DNA from: Neckera pumila
Lineage: Eukaryota > Streptophyta > Bryopsida > Hypnales > Neckeraceae
Direction of reading: 5' to 3'
Length of the DNA: 64,000 nt
Assembly: GCA_963969595.1 (NCBI GenBank)
Contig: OZ018418.1
Location: forward strand, 5,399,001 to 5,463,000
Below the pieces are notes generated by a model. It was given only the letters and a program-made list of their open reading frames with translations, was not told where the DNA came from and did no database searches. Both the position numbers and the translations under genes were made by a program. Shown here piece by piece: positions 35,640 through 47,569 of the stretch. Position 1 is the first letter of the stretch, and each line of letters begins with the position of its first letter.

Positions 35640-36248
35640 AGAGAGGGCTGTGGAGGTTTCCTGAGTGATCTACTAATTGGGATTGATTTTTGGGCTAGTT
35701 GTAAGAAAGAATCCGCGTCCGGATTTTGTAGTTGTTTTGTGTTTTTCTCAGTGAAACTTCAGTCACTCTAATCGATTGAAGGGTAGGGTATACGTTCCCT
35801 TCCTCAAACCAAAGAGCGGACCCCTTTGACATAGAGGTTAAACTAGTCCACTGGTTACTAATATCATTAGATCTGGATCCGGGAAAGGTACAAGATAACG
35901 ACACCCCTTCCAAATCCGTATCCGCATGGTAGGATACAAAGTTATAAATTATATTTGAGAATGATATTGACTCACTTAGATCTATTGACTGGGAGTTTAC
36001 GATATGATGGGTATTTGAGTTAGAAGAGAAGAAGGCATAGAAGGTTTGGATGAGGAAGTGCAGTTCCTAGTTTTTAGTTCCGGACCTCGTTTGCCTTGAG
36101 TTTTGTTTTCTGAATCCTATTCCGATAATTTTGAGGAAATTACAAGTTAAAGTCCTTTGGGAACAATACACGGGTCATCTTGGATGTTTTGTCATTTAAA
36201 ACGCCTAAAGGTAGGATTTGTGCTTCCTTGTGCTACGACACAACGAAA

Positions 36249-36266
36249 TGGCGCCGCTGCCGAGGA
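36249..36266 (+). promoter_or_regulatory. Primer binding site (tRNA-Asp type)
   Basis: TGGCGCCGCTGCCGAGGA follows the LTR end after CAACGAAA. It differs by two transitions from the tRNA-Asp primer site TGGCGCCGTTGCCGGGGA used by Athila/Tat-type plant Ty3/gypsy elements. Confidence 0.85.
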
Positions 36267-36426
36267 TTTTTAGGATAGCATCCTTGAGATTCCGGGCTTG
36301 TTTAAGGAACTGCCATGAGAGTCTAATCGTTTACGATAAGTATTGAGTAATTTTCTTGGATAGACAGATTGCTAGAATTCTTTTATCTTATAGGAAAGTC
36401 TTGGGGTTGATGAGGATTTCTCCTTC

Positions 36427-38039
36427 ATGAAAAGAAAGGAAAAAGTTGGAATTGCTGAAAAAAGGTTTGCCCGTCTTAAGAGAGAGGAAGACCCTGTTCC
36501 GGATTTTCCAAGGATTACTTCCAAGCCAAGGGAACGTCCTAGTTCTAAATGAAAAGAGGAATTTGTAGGGGAAGGGAGTACTGATCCTTTACTAAATCCT
36601 AATCCAATGATTGTTGAGAACATTTCGGCTTCATCTGACGAGGAAGAGGAGCGATTTGATCCTGAGCTCAGGATTCCCCGCATCATGGGTTCCACCCGCT
36701 TAAAGTATAGTAGTTTTAATAGAGATGGAAGCTCGGATGTTGACAATTGATTTTGTGAGTTTGAGTCCATTGCTGAAGCAAACCACGAGAACATAGATGC
36801 TAAGCTGCAGATTTTCCAGGGCCTTCTCAAGGGAAAAGCTTTGAAATGGTACCAAGATGTTCCAGAAGTTACCCGAAATGACTGGGAACAACTTACCAAC
36901 ATCTTTGTTAGGACGTTTAGAGAATCCGGAGGTGAAGCCTGGGCTTTAGGAAGGTTGAGTAGGATGACTATGAAGTCATCTGAGTTAGTTTGTAAATATG
37001 GACAGAGAGTGAAATCCCTTATTCAGAAACTAACCATGGAAATTGCTCCAAGTGTGCACGTTGAGTGGTATATTGCAAGGTTCCCGGAACAGATGGGATT
37101 CCATATGCGGCAGAGTCGCCCGGTTACACTACAACAAGCTATGGAGGCTGCCCAGAATTACGAGGATTCCGTCCAATCACTTCGTAATGCTTTGAAGAAG
37201 AGTGAAAGAAAGAGCAAAAAGCATGCCATGAAATTGAGAAGAAAGAGGAAGTACCCTGACAGCTCAAGTTCAAGCAGTGCATCATCCACATCCTCATCTT
37301 CATCGGAGAGTTTGGGGATTGATCATGGAGCTACATCCGGATCCGGAACCAGATCCAGATGTCATCAACACAAGAGTTCAAAGGTAGACAAAGGCAAGGC
37401 CCTTGTCAAGGTCAAGATAGAGAAAGATGACTCCAAGAAGATGATGAAGAGCATCCAAGAATAGCTTGAGGCCATCAAAGTTAACATGGCCAAGAACCGG
37501 ATCCCAAGGTGGACCGTCCCCACGAGCAGAGAAAATGTTTGGTGCTCGAGATGCGGAGAGGCAGGACATTTCTTGAATGAACTAAATAGACCCTTTGGAA
37601 ACCGGATCCATTACGTGAATCTGGAGGAGGAAGTCTACATCACCATGCCCAAGAATGGGGAGGAAGAGGATCTGAATCTTGTTTTCTAGATCCAACCTAC
37701 AAACGGTCAAGGAAGACCTCTGCAGCAATTGGTAAGAGCCAACATCATCCCAAGGTCTGTTCCAATTGGAATGAATCCAGGTATGATGGCTCAGCCAAAA
37801 CCTTATGGTTTTTGCTTCAATCGCGGAAGTCCGGGTCACTACACCAACAATTGTATGTTCAAAGGCGGACAGGGAGCTCCAATGATTTTACCATGTCAGA
37901 ACTGTCATAAGTATGGTCATAGTGCTTCCGAATGTCAGGAGCCGCAACAGCATAGGATAATCTACAAACAAGTAGAGGCTCCCCCTAGAGATCAAAACGC
38001 ACTCAACTATGGATCTAAAATTGGGATTGAGAATCCGGA
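36427..38039 (+). pseudogene. gag: Gag of the B2 Ty3/gypsy element
   Basis: The frame from ATG 36427 holds an acidic N-terminal part, then the gag core AKLQIFQGLLKGKALKWYQD, WEQLTNIFVRTFR and LIQKLTMEI (retrotransposon gag family, capsid-like). A basic/Ser-rich linker is followed by three zinc-knuckle-like repeats near 37540-37930. Only the last (CQNCHKYGHSASEC) is a perfect CX2CX4HX4C; the first two have lost a Cys. Stops at about 36547 (TGA), 36748 (TGA), 37462 (TAG) and 37687 (TAG) fit Arg, Trp and Gln codons hit by transitions. No frameshift is needed. The frame stops being gag at 38039, exactly where LTR A3 is inserted, and resumes at 41574. Gag would form the RNA-packaging particle in the cytoplasm. 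Confidence 0.88.
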
Positions 38040-38349
38040 TGTGGGAGTATGAAATGTCAAGCTACGGAATTTTGGATTAGTTTAAGAGTAGATTAGTGAG
38101 GTTTTTTGAAATTTTCAAATACTGAAGTAGTAACCCGAAACAGTTAGCCAAATCAAGAAATTGGGAAAATTCCGGCCTAGCAAAAACTATAAAATGAGTA
38201 AGGAACGGATCTTAACGGGATCCGTAATCTGGAAGGTAATTTGGATTCTGGAAACCTACGACCTAGGTTCCGGCCTAGGAACTAGGGTTCCATTTACAAA
38301 AGGCGGCGCATTTATGGGCCGTCCAAATGGGTGTCGGTTGCTGGCCAGC

Positions 38350-38358
38350 TACTTAAGC
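38350..38358 (+). promoter_or_regulatory. TATA-like box of LTR A3
   Basis: TACTTAAGC, 179 bp upstream of the ATG at 38529, followed by the same C/T-rich tract and CTCGAGGAGG segment seen in A1. Confidence 0.5.
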
Positions 38359-38528
38359 CCGTTCTTCTCCATTTCTTCTCCCTCTTTCTTCCACTCGAGG
38401 AGGCGTGTATTCTTGCAGGTTTGGAGCGCATGTTAGTTGAGTGAAAGAGTAGTGAGTTAGGATCGGATAGGGAGAGAAGGAGAGGAGGGTGCCGATTGCA
38501 CCGGATTAGTAGGATTCTGTTGGCGTGG

Positions 38529-40464
38529 ATGGAGGAACCTCGGAGACCGGCAGTTACGACCAAGTTACTCAATCCGGTCGTACCTGCGGATCCGAAGGCG
38601 CGGATGCTTTTGGAGTGCGATCTAGACAGCATGGGATGCGTGGGGCTGCTGCGCAAGCCGTGGAATCTGAAGGACGAGGCGATGATCCACGAAGTCGTGA
38701 CTGGAGCTCCGAATTAGTTTGAGTTGACGGAGTGAGGGAAGTCGGCAAAGTGGACCGAGGAGATGTGGACGGAAGTCTACTCATTCCGGAAGGAGGGTTC
38801 CGGTTTATGCCTCGAGGGCTGACAGTTACGTTCAAGGGAAATTCTGTAATCCACCCAGTTCGAAGGAAGGTTTTGCGATCCATGATTGCATTCACCTGAG
38901 GCAGAGGTAGGTGCTGGAGTTCCTGGTTCCGATCCTGTATCTGGAGAAGCCGACCCGGCTCACCAGCACATTGGGCAACACAATTTTTGGAGCGATGGAG
39001 GACCAACCGTTGCACTGAGGAAGGACAATTCGGTCCGTGGTGCTCAAACTGGCAGACAGCGTGCAGAAGGCCAAGACCAGCCCGATCAGTACCTACCTCT
39101 TCCACCTCTATTACCAGAACGGGATCGTGAGCAAGCAGGAAATTAAGGACTACAAGGTCGCCGAGGAGATGCTGAAGTACGGCCTGCCTCCGGATCCGGA
39201 GAAGCAAGTCGAGGAAGCAGTTCCGGAAGTGCCGCCGCCAAGGACAAAGAGGCCTGAAAGTTCGCGATGGAAGTTGATCGACCCAAATTCAAGAGGGAAG
39301 CAGAAAGTTCCGGAAAAGGAGGAACTGGGCCGGACCTTTGCAGAGCTAGGGGGGAACAAGTTGTTCGATTCCGGAGTAGAGTGGTTCCAGGAGGCCCGAA
39401 AACGGTACGAGGACTTGGTTGACTTTGTATGCTTGGTATTGGACAAATTGAAGGTGGAGCCGCAAGAGATTATTGGCAAGATTAGAAAGCGTCCGGATCT
39501 GCCCCTGCTCAATAGGAAGGATGAGCAGATCCGGAAACTAGAGGAGGAAAAGATCCAACTCAAGACCAGTTTGGGTGTTGCGGAGGAGGCCTTGAAGTTT
39601 GCATCCAAGAGGGAGTCAGATGCATTGAATGTAGTGAGGGCACTGACAGAGTTGGTGGAACAGCCCGCGGATCAAATCACACACGCCCAACTCTTCACTG
39701 ATAAGTTAGTTTAGGAGGGCGTAGTGACCGGAATCATGATTGTCAAGATGCTGGTGGATTATGAGATCAAGATGGAGAACGTGTTGGCAGAGATGAGGAA
39801 GCTGTTGGGGTTTCTCGATCCGACAGCCATGGACTTCATCCGATTCTCGGAAGTTCCGAGTGCACAGTTGTGGAAGACTCCGGCCAAACCGAGCCCCGTC
39901 GGAAGGACTCTCATATTGGAGCAAGGTCATCAAGCCTTGCTGAAGGACGTTACGACTCAAGTTGCAAGTCAGGCGGGGCCGTCACAAAAAAGGGAAAGGT
40001 TAACAGTGGAGGTTGCCAAAAAGGGTCCGGATGCTCCGGTTGTTCAGGATGCTCTGGTGCAGACAGTCCTTATCACATTTCCCATGCACACGGCAAGGGC
40101 ACCAGAGGGGATCGTAGGGCCCAAAGTCATGGCTCCTCCAGTTCAGACGGATTTGACGGACCGGATGCCTATGATTGAGAATCCGGCTAGGACTCATCTG
40201 GAAGGTTTCCTCCATACGGAGGAAGCATTTGAAGAAGAGGAGGAAGGCAATGAAGAGGATCCAGTTGGAGCTTCATTGGGGCAACCCATTGAGATGGAGT
40301 TGGATAGGGAGTTTGTTCTATCCAATGAAGTAGAGACTGAAGACACGGCAACTCTGCTGATCCGACGCGCAATCCAGACCCGAGCAAGTGTTCGGAACAC
40401 CCCCATGAAGTCAACAGGAGCGACACAAGGCGGCAGCAATACGAAGAAGCCGCGGAAGAAGTAG
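38529..40464 (+). pseudogene. LTR-encoded protein, copy A3
   Basis: From ATG 38529 the frame gives LLECDLDSMGCVGLLRKPWN, a TAG at 38715, WTEEMWTEVYSFRKEGSG, then a frameshift near 38811. It continues with KEGFAIHDC, VLEFLVPILYLEKPTRLTS, NTIFGAMEDQP and ISTYLFHLYYQNG. From 39037 it is clean for 225 codons, including a Pro-rich hinge, coiled coil (EEKIQLKTSLGVAEEALKFA) and QLFTDKLV. After one TAG it runs another 246 codons with the MLVDYEIKMENVLAEMRKLL block, the acidic FEEEEEGNEED and a KKPRKK end. Thus the central and C-terminal halves are well preserved and the N-terminal third has most of the damage. Compared with A1 it has a longer C-terminal region before the basic tail. Confidence 0.75.
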
Positions 40465-41108
40465 TTAGTTAGGATGTTTTGATTTTTGATTAGGTTTTGA
40501 AGTCTAGTTCCGAAACGGGTTTTTTGCGCTTGGGACCTTGGTTCCGGATTTATTTTCTAGAATGAGCCGGCAGTAGATTTTCCGGATGTCTCGGATGGTT
40601 CTTTGATTGGCTGCCCAGATTTCCGGGGTGCTTTTTGGCTTTTAGGTGTTGACTTTTTGTGGGTTTTTAAGGGCTGGCAAGCTTGTTGTGCGGTCATTCC
40701 CTCCTAGCAGATTTTCATTTGTATTCCATTCCTTTCTTTTAGTCTAAGTGTTGAGTGAGCTTTCAAATTTTCATCTTCGTGTTCAAGTGTTGGTCTAAAT
40801 GCTTGTGACTATACTAGAGTGTGAGGGAAGACGGGTGAGGAGGAATCCAAATCTTGGGTAGTCGATTCCATTTGAAAGGTACATTTGAGACAGTGTAGAT
40901 TCTTGACTGAGTGGAAGTGCACAGTGACTTTAAATTACCGTAACAGTGATCCGGTTGATTGAGTAGCGAGAGCGAGTCCGGCTGTCCACCCGTGCGGAGG
41001 TAAGCGCTTGCCCAAAAGAAGTCGCCACTCTCCCAAAAGGTCTGCCAACCTCGGAACGGTCTAGCACTTAACAAACAACCTCCGGTACGTTCCGGAACCT
41101 TGTGATCT

Positions 41109-41120
41109 GTCGTTGTAGTA
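41109..41120 (+). other. tRNA-Asp 5'-end-like block of LTR A3
   Basis: GTCGTTGTAGTA, 459 bp before the LTR end. Confidence 0.55.
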
Positions 41121-41573
41121 AGGAGTGGATTGAATCCTGAGTGACTAGCTTTCCGGATCGGGTGTCTAGGAAGTTGTGAGGATCCGGATCTTCTTTCCTT
41201 GTTACAACTCCTTCAATACTTGGGTGTTTGTTTGTGTTTGTCAAGTTTAGTGAGTGTGAGAACTAGAGTGGTGAAGTCCCTACCCCTCGAAAGATCAAAG
41301 CAGACCCTCTGAGGGTAAAACAGAGGTGAAAGAAACCATCTTGATTTGGAAGTGGAAACCGGATTTCGGGTAGAACCGGATTCGGATTCAATTCCGGATA
41401 GTTAAAAGTTCCGGAAACAAGTGAATAGGTGATTGGATTGAGGAGAAAAGAGAATCCGGAAACCTAAAATGTGCAGCATCATCTTGGAATTCCTTGGGAC
41501 GATAACTCATGTCATTTTAGCACAACATTGTGGCTAAAGATACTTATGCCTAGATTGCACGTGCGACACCGGA

Positions 41574-43440
41574 TAAATGACCCGTAGGGGTGGGGATACT
41601 GGATAGAATAGGAGAGTCAATGCATAGAGTAGGAACCCGTAGTTCCACCAAGAATCGGAGAGAAGCTAGAAGTAGAGGTAGAATCAAAACTAGAAGCAGA
41701 AAAGGAAGAAGAGAGGAAGAAGATTCAAGTGATTCTAATCACTCTGATGAATCCTCTCAATCTCAACCCGTAGCAACCTCAAAAAATGGGGTACAACCTA
41801 GAGGTATTCTTGAGGATATCAGTGAGGAAGTTAAACAGGAACTTAGGAATTCTCAATCCGCTCTAAAGGATAGAGAAGTTTTGGTTTTTGGTTTACCAAC
41901 TTCACAGCCACAAGTCCGATTTAATGACACCCCAATTTTCATTGAACTAGAGAAGAGAGTAAACATTTATTTTATTCTACAGGACGTCAAGGATTAGAAG
42001 GCTAATGTCACCATTGGGCAACTATCAAAAGCTGATCCGGGATGCGTAGACCAAGAGAAGAAAACGGAGGTTTAAACTTCCGACAGTAGCAGTTAACTTC
42101 GCCCAAGTTGAAGACTACGGACCACCAAAACTTGCCGTGGAGATAGAGGGATGTTCCATTCCTAAAGTTTTGGTAGATGGAGGATCGGGAGTGAACTTGA
42201 TTTTGGAGGATACAGCATTCAACTTGGGATTTACCACTTTTGAGACCACAGACCAAGTACTGAGGATGGCAAATTAGTTGAGGGTCATTCTGGTGGGAAG
42301 ACTTTCTTAGGTACCAACCCGGATTGGGAAAGTAAACTATCTCCTCAACTTTGTTATTATTCGAGTAGACAAAGGAAGACCATTTCCATTGCTTGGACGA
42401 CCTTGGTTGTATTCTACAAGAGTGATTGTAGATTGGAAGCACAAGGGATTTGTTATTGGTAAACCCAATATCTGAATTCCTTGAAAGAATGAGGAACACC
42501 AAGGAGAGACAAGTGAATCGGATGGATACACCACGGATTAGTCAGATCCAGAAGATTCTTCTACCACATCTTTCCACTTAGTTGGTGAATTTGATGGAAT
42601 GACTGAGGTCAATTTCAATTTTCCAAAACCAATAGTGGAACTAGGAGAGCCAGAGGAAGGAAACTTTCCTAATCTGATCCTCAGATCCGCAATTGGTCAA
42701 ACAAAAGATCAATCACTTGGAGAAGCCAGTGTTCCACTGTCAACTGATTAAAAAAGAAGACAAATTCAAGAAGGCAGCTTATCTACTATAAGCATGAAGG
42801 AGGGAAAGACCAATGTTCCAAAGAGTGAATTCCAAATCTAGTTGGAGGAGTTAGAACCGGATCGGATCAAGAACATAGTGAATCCTTCAGACTATAAGAA
42901 GGTGGAGATAGAACCAGAGAAATCCTTTTTCCTGGGGAAATCCTTGAGCTGAGTTGAGAATAGAGGCTATATTAGACTTTTGAAGAAATACTTAAAGGTA
43001 TTTGCTTGGACTCCATCGAACCTCAGCGGAATTCCACCAAATCTAGGAGAACATCGGATTGATCTAGTTGATGGAGTTGTTCCAATCAAACAGCGTTAGT
43101 ACAGACTCAATCCGAAGTACTCACTCGTGGTGAAGGAGGAAACTGATAGATTGTTGGAAGCCGGATTTATCTATCTGGTGAACAATTTGGAATGGGTCTC
43201 ACCTATTGTGGTTGTTTCCAAGAAGGTGGGAGCAGATGGGAAGGTGAAGATCCGGGTCTATCAAGATTTCAGGAAATTAAATGCTTCAACAAAGAAGGAT
43301 TATTTTTTGTTACCTTTTACGAATCTTGAATCAAGTATCCGGTCAAGAGTGTTATAGTTTCCTAAATGGATTTTCCGGGTACAACCAAGTGTCTATTCGT
43401 TTGGCAGACCAGTTGAAGACTACCTTTACAACTTATTGTT
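41574..43440 (+). pseudogene. pol: Protease and partial reverse transcriptase of the B2 element
   Basis: The frame continues gag across the A3 site (PDK, TGA, PVGVGILDRIGES), passes a basic, Ser-rich linker, and after a frameshift near 42065 reads LAVEIEGCSIPKVLVDGGSG. This includes the retropepsin-type motif DGGSGVNLI in place of the usual D-S/T-G. Next come PFPLLGRPWLYSTRVIVDW, an acidic spacer, and RT N-terminal motifs: YLKVFAWTPSNLSGIP, EETDRLLEAGFI, EWVSPIVVVSKK and DFRKLNASTKKDYFLLPF. After another shift near 43350 it reads YSFLNGFSGYNQVSIRLADQ and LKTTFTTYCF. The sequence stops being pol at about 43440, so the RT catalytic YxDD region, RNase H, integrase and the 3' LTR are missing. Stops are mostly TAG or TGA. 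Confidence 0.88.
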
Positions 43441-45394
43441 TTATTGAACATCATTGTTGACATAGAAATATGGGTTGTCAACTGTAATGTCCACAAAAAT
43501 GCGTTTTAAAAAATAGTAAAAACGTCCCCTAAAACACAGGGTTCTTATAGTGCTTCTGGATGCACTTGAAGTTTTGGCAACATGAGATTCACTGTACGAT
43601 ACAGTATGTCGACAATGGCAGGTTTCTAGTTCTTTGTCTGGAAGTTGATCTATGGGAATCATGAATTTCTTAGTGCAAGCATCTTCCAGGCACGGTTCAA
43701 TTTGGCAAGAAGAATCTTGTGAATGAAACAAATGTACACATGTAGGGGCTAAGTGTTTGTTGTTTGTAGCCAACATAGAGATGACTTTCTGAGTTCCAGT
43801 GTCAACCATTTTTTTCATCGTGTGATAGGTGATATTGGATATTGGATAGTGCCTGTGCATACGAGTACATCATGTTCAACAAGAATAGGCTTTCTCACAA
43901 GTCTCTCATACTTTCCCTCTGAAATACTACTATTTGAACCATGCTATACAAATCTGTGTTTGTCAGTGAGTCGTTATTCCTTCCTATGTGCATTTGAACT
44001 TCCTAAAAGAATGTAGGGGTTTGTATTATGATAATCCCAATAGTCAACAGTTATACCAATCCCTTGACTATATATTTATAGAACTACATTATGACAATAG
44101 CCATTTTAAGAAAAAGTGTAACTTGCATCGCTTAGAAGCAGTCCAAAAGTATCAGATGCTCATGGAGTGGCCACTGCATGTCTTAATGTACACAAAGTAC
44201 TCTTTGATGTCATTGTATTGGATATGACAATATACTTTTTGTGAATAAGAATTTGCAATGTGCCAGTTTGTGCTCAAGTTGAATAATTGGCTGTCCCTTG
44301 GCATTTGCCATGGAAGTGCACTCCTTGCAAAGTTTGATGAACGATTGTTTTTTTCTTTTCTTTGAAGCTAGAGGTGTATGGATAAGAATTTTATAGCAAT
44401 GGAGGGCAACTACAATTTGGGCGCGGTAGGGCTTGAATTGGTTGTAATTGAAATGTTACGGGGAGCTACAACGTTGTCCGCAAGAACCTGCAATCAAAGC
44501 TGATGTCAATTATTCGGTACTTCATAGGGGTGGACATTATGTCCGCACAACCAATGTTCATTAAAAGTATTGCAATGATCCTAATATGCACACACGTCTC
44601 TTTTTTCTTAGGTTTGAGAAGTAATAGCACATGCCTAATGCATATTATTGACAGAAGAGACGTATACAGAATTGATGCTCACAATGAGCGGCCAAGTACC
44701 TTGTTTGGTACGACCTCTTACTCTCCTCTTCTTTTTGGATGGCTTCTCTTTTTGTTTTTAGGTCATGGTGTTGCAACAACAACTTTTAGCTCATGGTAAC
44801 TATACCATGAGTACACAAACTACACCAAATTTTGCTTTTCAGTTGAAGAGAAGGGTTATATTATTATTCAATTGTACATTGTTTCAATGTGAGACACTCC
44901 TGTACACCTGAAATGAGTGCAAACTTTGCAAATTCATAAGTTATACATGGGGAGTTTGAATAATGCCTTCGAACATGTCAAGGAATCATCAACAACATTG
45001 GTTAATTATTCAGAAATAAAATTGAAATAAATCTATTTCCAAGTGCTGGTGTGAGTGGTTTGTCATGTATGTGTATTTTAAAGTTTGGTAACATAATTTA
45101 ACATTGTTGTGAACTAGAGTTCTGTAGCTTTCCGCAGCAAGTTCCGTCGTTGAAATTAGCGGAAAGGAAATGTTTTCAGCCTCAAATTATTTTTAGTGTC
45201 ATTCACAAATGTGGTATCTAACTCACAACTTGTAAAAGGTCATCTTTTTTATGGACTTGAGGTCTCATGAGTGATTTGTGGAACAGTAATGGCCTAGTGC
45301 AAAACGCTTTTGTAAATTAGGACATGCTAATTGGAAAAGGTGTTATATTTGGAGTTGTGGCTTCATCTAGACTTCCATTTTAGAAGCAATTCAA
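43441..45394. other. Unassigned region after the pol truncation
   Basis: The pol homology ends abruptly and unrelated AT-rich DNA follows. A minus-strand 139-codon open stretch (43441-43860) abuts the junction but has no recognised motif; it may be an exon of a disrupted gene or chance. Nothing else recognised. Confidence 0.3.
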
Positions 45395-45681
45395 CACTAG
45401 AAGAAAACTGCATTTAACTTGTCAAAAACTATGTTTTACTTGTTAAACTTGCGTTGTACTCAACAAAAAGTATGGGGTGGATTCTGTTGAGTTCTTCCTT
45501 CATAACTCAAAATTTTGCATTCCACCGTTTCAACACAGATTTTGACAAATAAAATGCAGGATTTTGCGTTAGAATGCATACATGTAGCTTTATGAAGGGA
45601 GAACTCAACAAAATCCACCCCATACTTTTTGTTGAGTACAACGTACAATTTTTGTCAAGTACAACATAGTTTTTTCTAGTG
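45395..45681. mobile_element. Hairpin MITE with CACTAG ends
   Basis: The two halves are long inverted repeats of about 100 bp: CACTAGAAGAAAACTG on the left and AGTTTTTTCTAGTG on the right. Inside them GAGTTC/GAACTC arms contain matching AAAAAGTATGGGGTGGATT and AATCCACCCCATACTTTTT. Direct flanks are TCAA (45391-45394) and TCAA (45682-45685), a possible 4-bp TSD. The ends look like those of CACTA elements, which usually give 3 bp. No coding capacity. Confidence 0.8.
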
Positions 45682-45685
45682 TCAA

Positions 45686-47145
45686 GTGAAGCTAAACAAA
45701 GTTGGCATGTGGGATTTGACATCTGTAGAATGTTTTTGGTAATTGTGCAGTTGTGTTCAAGTTTGACAAAGGCATGGATGTACCAGGAGTGTGTATGAAT
45801 TTGGGAGTCCATTTTCCCCGTCACAAAAAGTTATCTTTGGGGTGAACTGCCATCCCCATGGCAATAGCTTTAATCAAAGGTCTTCCTTGTATCATTAAGT
45901 AGTAGTGTACAATTGCTCTTTTAATTTGTGAAAATTGAGGTAAGTTGTACATTTTTATAAAGAATTCAAGAAAAGTGTTCAAATCTTTGAAACAGTATTG
46001 CTCCCTTCAAAAGGCTGTGGAAGTTGAAGACCAATGTGCTCAAAGTTTGATTCTAGTATTGGTTCTAAATGGCAACTAAGGTCAAGGCTTCATTACCTCT
46101 TTAGAGGTACATTATGTCTTGTTCATCCCCGTACATTTGTTTCTCTAATTCTTCACTTTTACTGACTCAATAGATATATTGATAAACTTTGAAGACGTTG
46201 ATTTGGCGTTGTTCCAAAACTTTTGTCAACTTGAAAAATACCTGTTCTGAAATAAAAATGCAGAAAATCTATTGCAAATGTTAGAAGTTTATGTGCATAC
46301 ATGTCTTCGTTCATGCCTTCATGTCGTGAAAACTGAGTGACTAAAATGAAATTGTTGTTGAATAGTTCCTAATCTTGTGACCTACAATCCCAAAGATCTC
46401 TCTATTACATAGTTTGAATTTGTGACTTTGACATTGCAGACGATGTTATTAGAGTATGTTTCTAGATTATCAAACACTGGCCTTTCATAGAAGGTCTGAA
46501 TCAAGTGATGTTATGTTTATAAATTGTTTTATCTACTACGAGAGATCCACTGCTCTCTTCTTGAAGCAATAAGGCAGGCCTACAGGTAGATGGGGTACCG
46601 AGTCTGTTTTGCTCTTCCATAAAGTTTGTGGCAGCATTGATATTTCAAATCAAAAGCATTGATTTCAAGCTTCAAATGAATGCAGCTTGTAATGTGTGCA
46701 GAACATACTGGGAGTGACAGATGCATTCTGAAGTGGAGATACACCTGCATTCCCCTGTCATGTTCAATTTAAGTTGGAGATTTCAGATACAAGCGCATAC
46801 TCACTTGGACTTCCATTGTTGTTTGAATGTTGGAGACTGTGAGTGAAATCACGACTTTTGTGGGTCACAAGTGTGATTGTTATGATGCTCAGCTTCTATG
46901 ATGAGGATCCCCGATTGTACTAGTAGAGAGGTCACTTCCTATTCATGAGACTTTTGTGATAGTGCAGTAATGTGAGTCATTGTTAGCTTTGATTGAATTG
47001 ATCTGCTTGTATTTTATAGATGAGGAATCCTGAAATATGAATTTGCCGTCAAGCAGCAGTGCAAAGGTAAAAATTTGGAAACTTCATTTTCCTACAATGG
47101 CTTTGATGATAGAAAGCAACATGCCTTTTTTCTCATTACCATTTC
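45686..47145. other. AT-rich stretch, no gene seen
   Basis: No long frame with coding character, RNA gene or repeat was recognised. Confidence 0.4.
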
Positions 47146-47569
47146 ATGGATGTATGGTTTAGTGTTCTTGAGATGTTAGTATGTGAATCTGAAAATGTAT
47201 TCATTTTTTTGTCCGATTGTAGTAAATCAGAGGCTAAAAGAAGTGCTATATGGCTTGTGAAGGAGATCGTGAAGTACATGAACTATCTTGAAGAGGGCAA
47301 TGCTGACACGACGTGGGACAATAGAAAAAACAATGTTGAATAATCAGTTGGAAGCTCAGAAAAGGAAGACATCACTTTATTTGCATATCAATCCGGAGGC
47401 CTTCAATTTAAATGGAGTTCATGAAAAGCCCCGGAGAAGGTACATGTTTGAATGCATAGACTATATCATACTATACATGAAGTGCGATATAAAATCCGCT
47501 ATAGAAGGACAAAAAGACCAATACAATAGTCAATACAAGGTTTGCTTCATGTTAGGAAGTGCTTCATAG
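47146..47569 (+). pseudogene. Possible exon of an unrecognised gene (frameshifted)
   Basis: After an acceptor-like GATTGTAG at about 47220, one frame gives KSEAKRSAIWLVKEIVKYMN and YLEEGNAD to a stop near 47341. The overlapping frame then gives LEAQKRKTSLYLHINPEAFN and later RRRYMFECIDYIILYMKCDI. A single frameshift near 47310 would join them into one helical, charged segment ending at AAG-GTTTGC, a weak donor. I do not recognise the family, and chance is a real alternative. Confidence 0.25.

Larger units (their letters stand above)
32429..36240 (+). mobile_element. LTR B2: 5' LTR of a Ty3/gypsy element
   Basis: It begins TGTGGGAGCCCGAAAAGTAAG at 32429 and ends GCTACGACA at 36240, eight bases before a primer binding site and gag. 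It is therefore a true 5' LTR, not only a look-alike, and it fixes the identity of the other six copies as LTRs. Length is 3812 bp, nearly all of it homologous to B1. No 3' LTR partner is present in the window, since the internal region is truncated at about 43440. Confidence 0.9.
38040..41568 (+). mobile_element. LTR A3 (solo LTR, plus), inserted between gag and pol
   Basis: It starts TGTGGGAGTATG at 38040 and ends GTGCGACA at 41568, with a perfect 5-bp TSD CCGGA at 38035-38039 and 41569-41573. Removing A3 and one TSD (3534 bp, a multiple of three) restores a continuous gag-pro frame apart from a single TGA. It is a solo LTR of 3529 bp in the same orientation as the host element. Confidence 0.93.
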
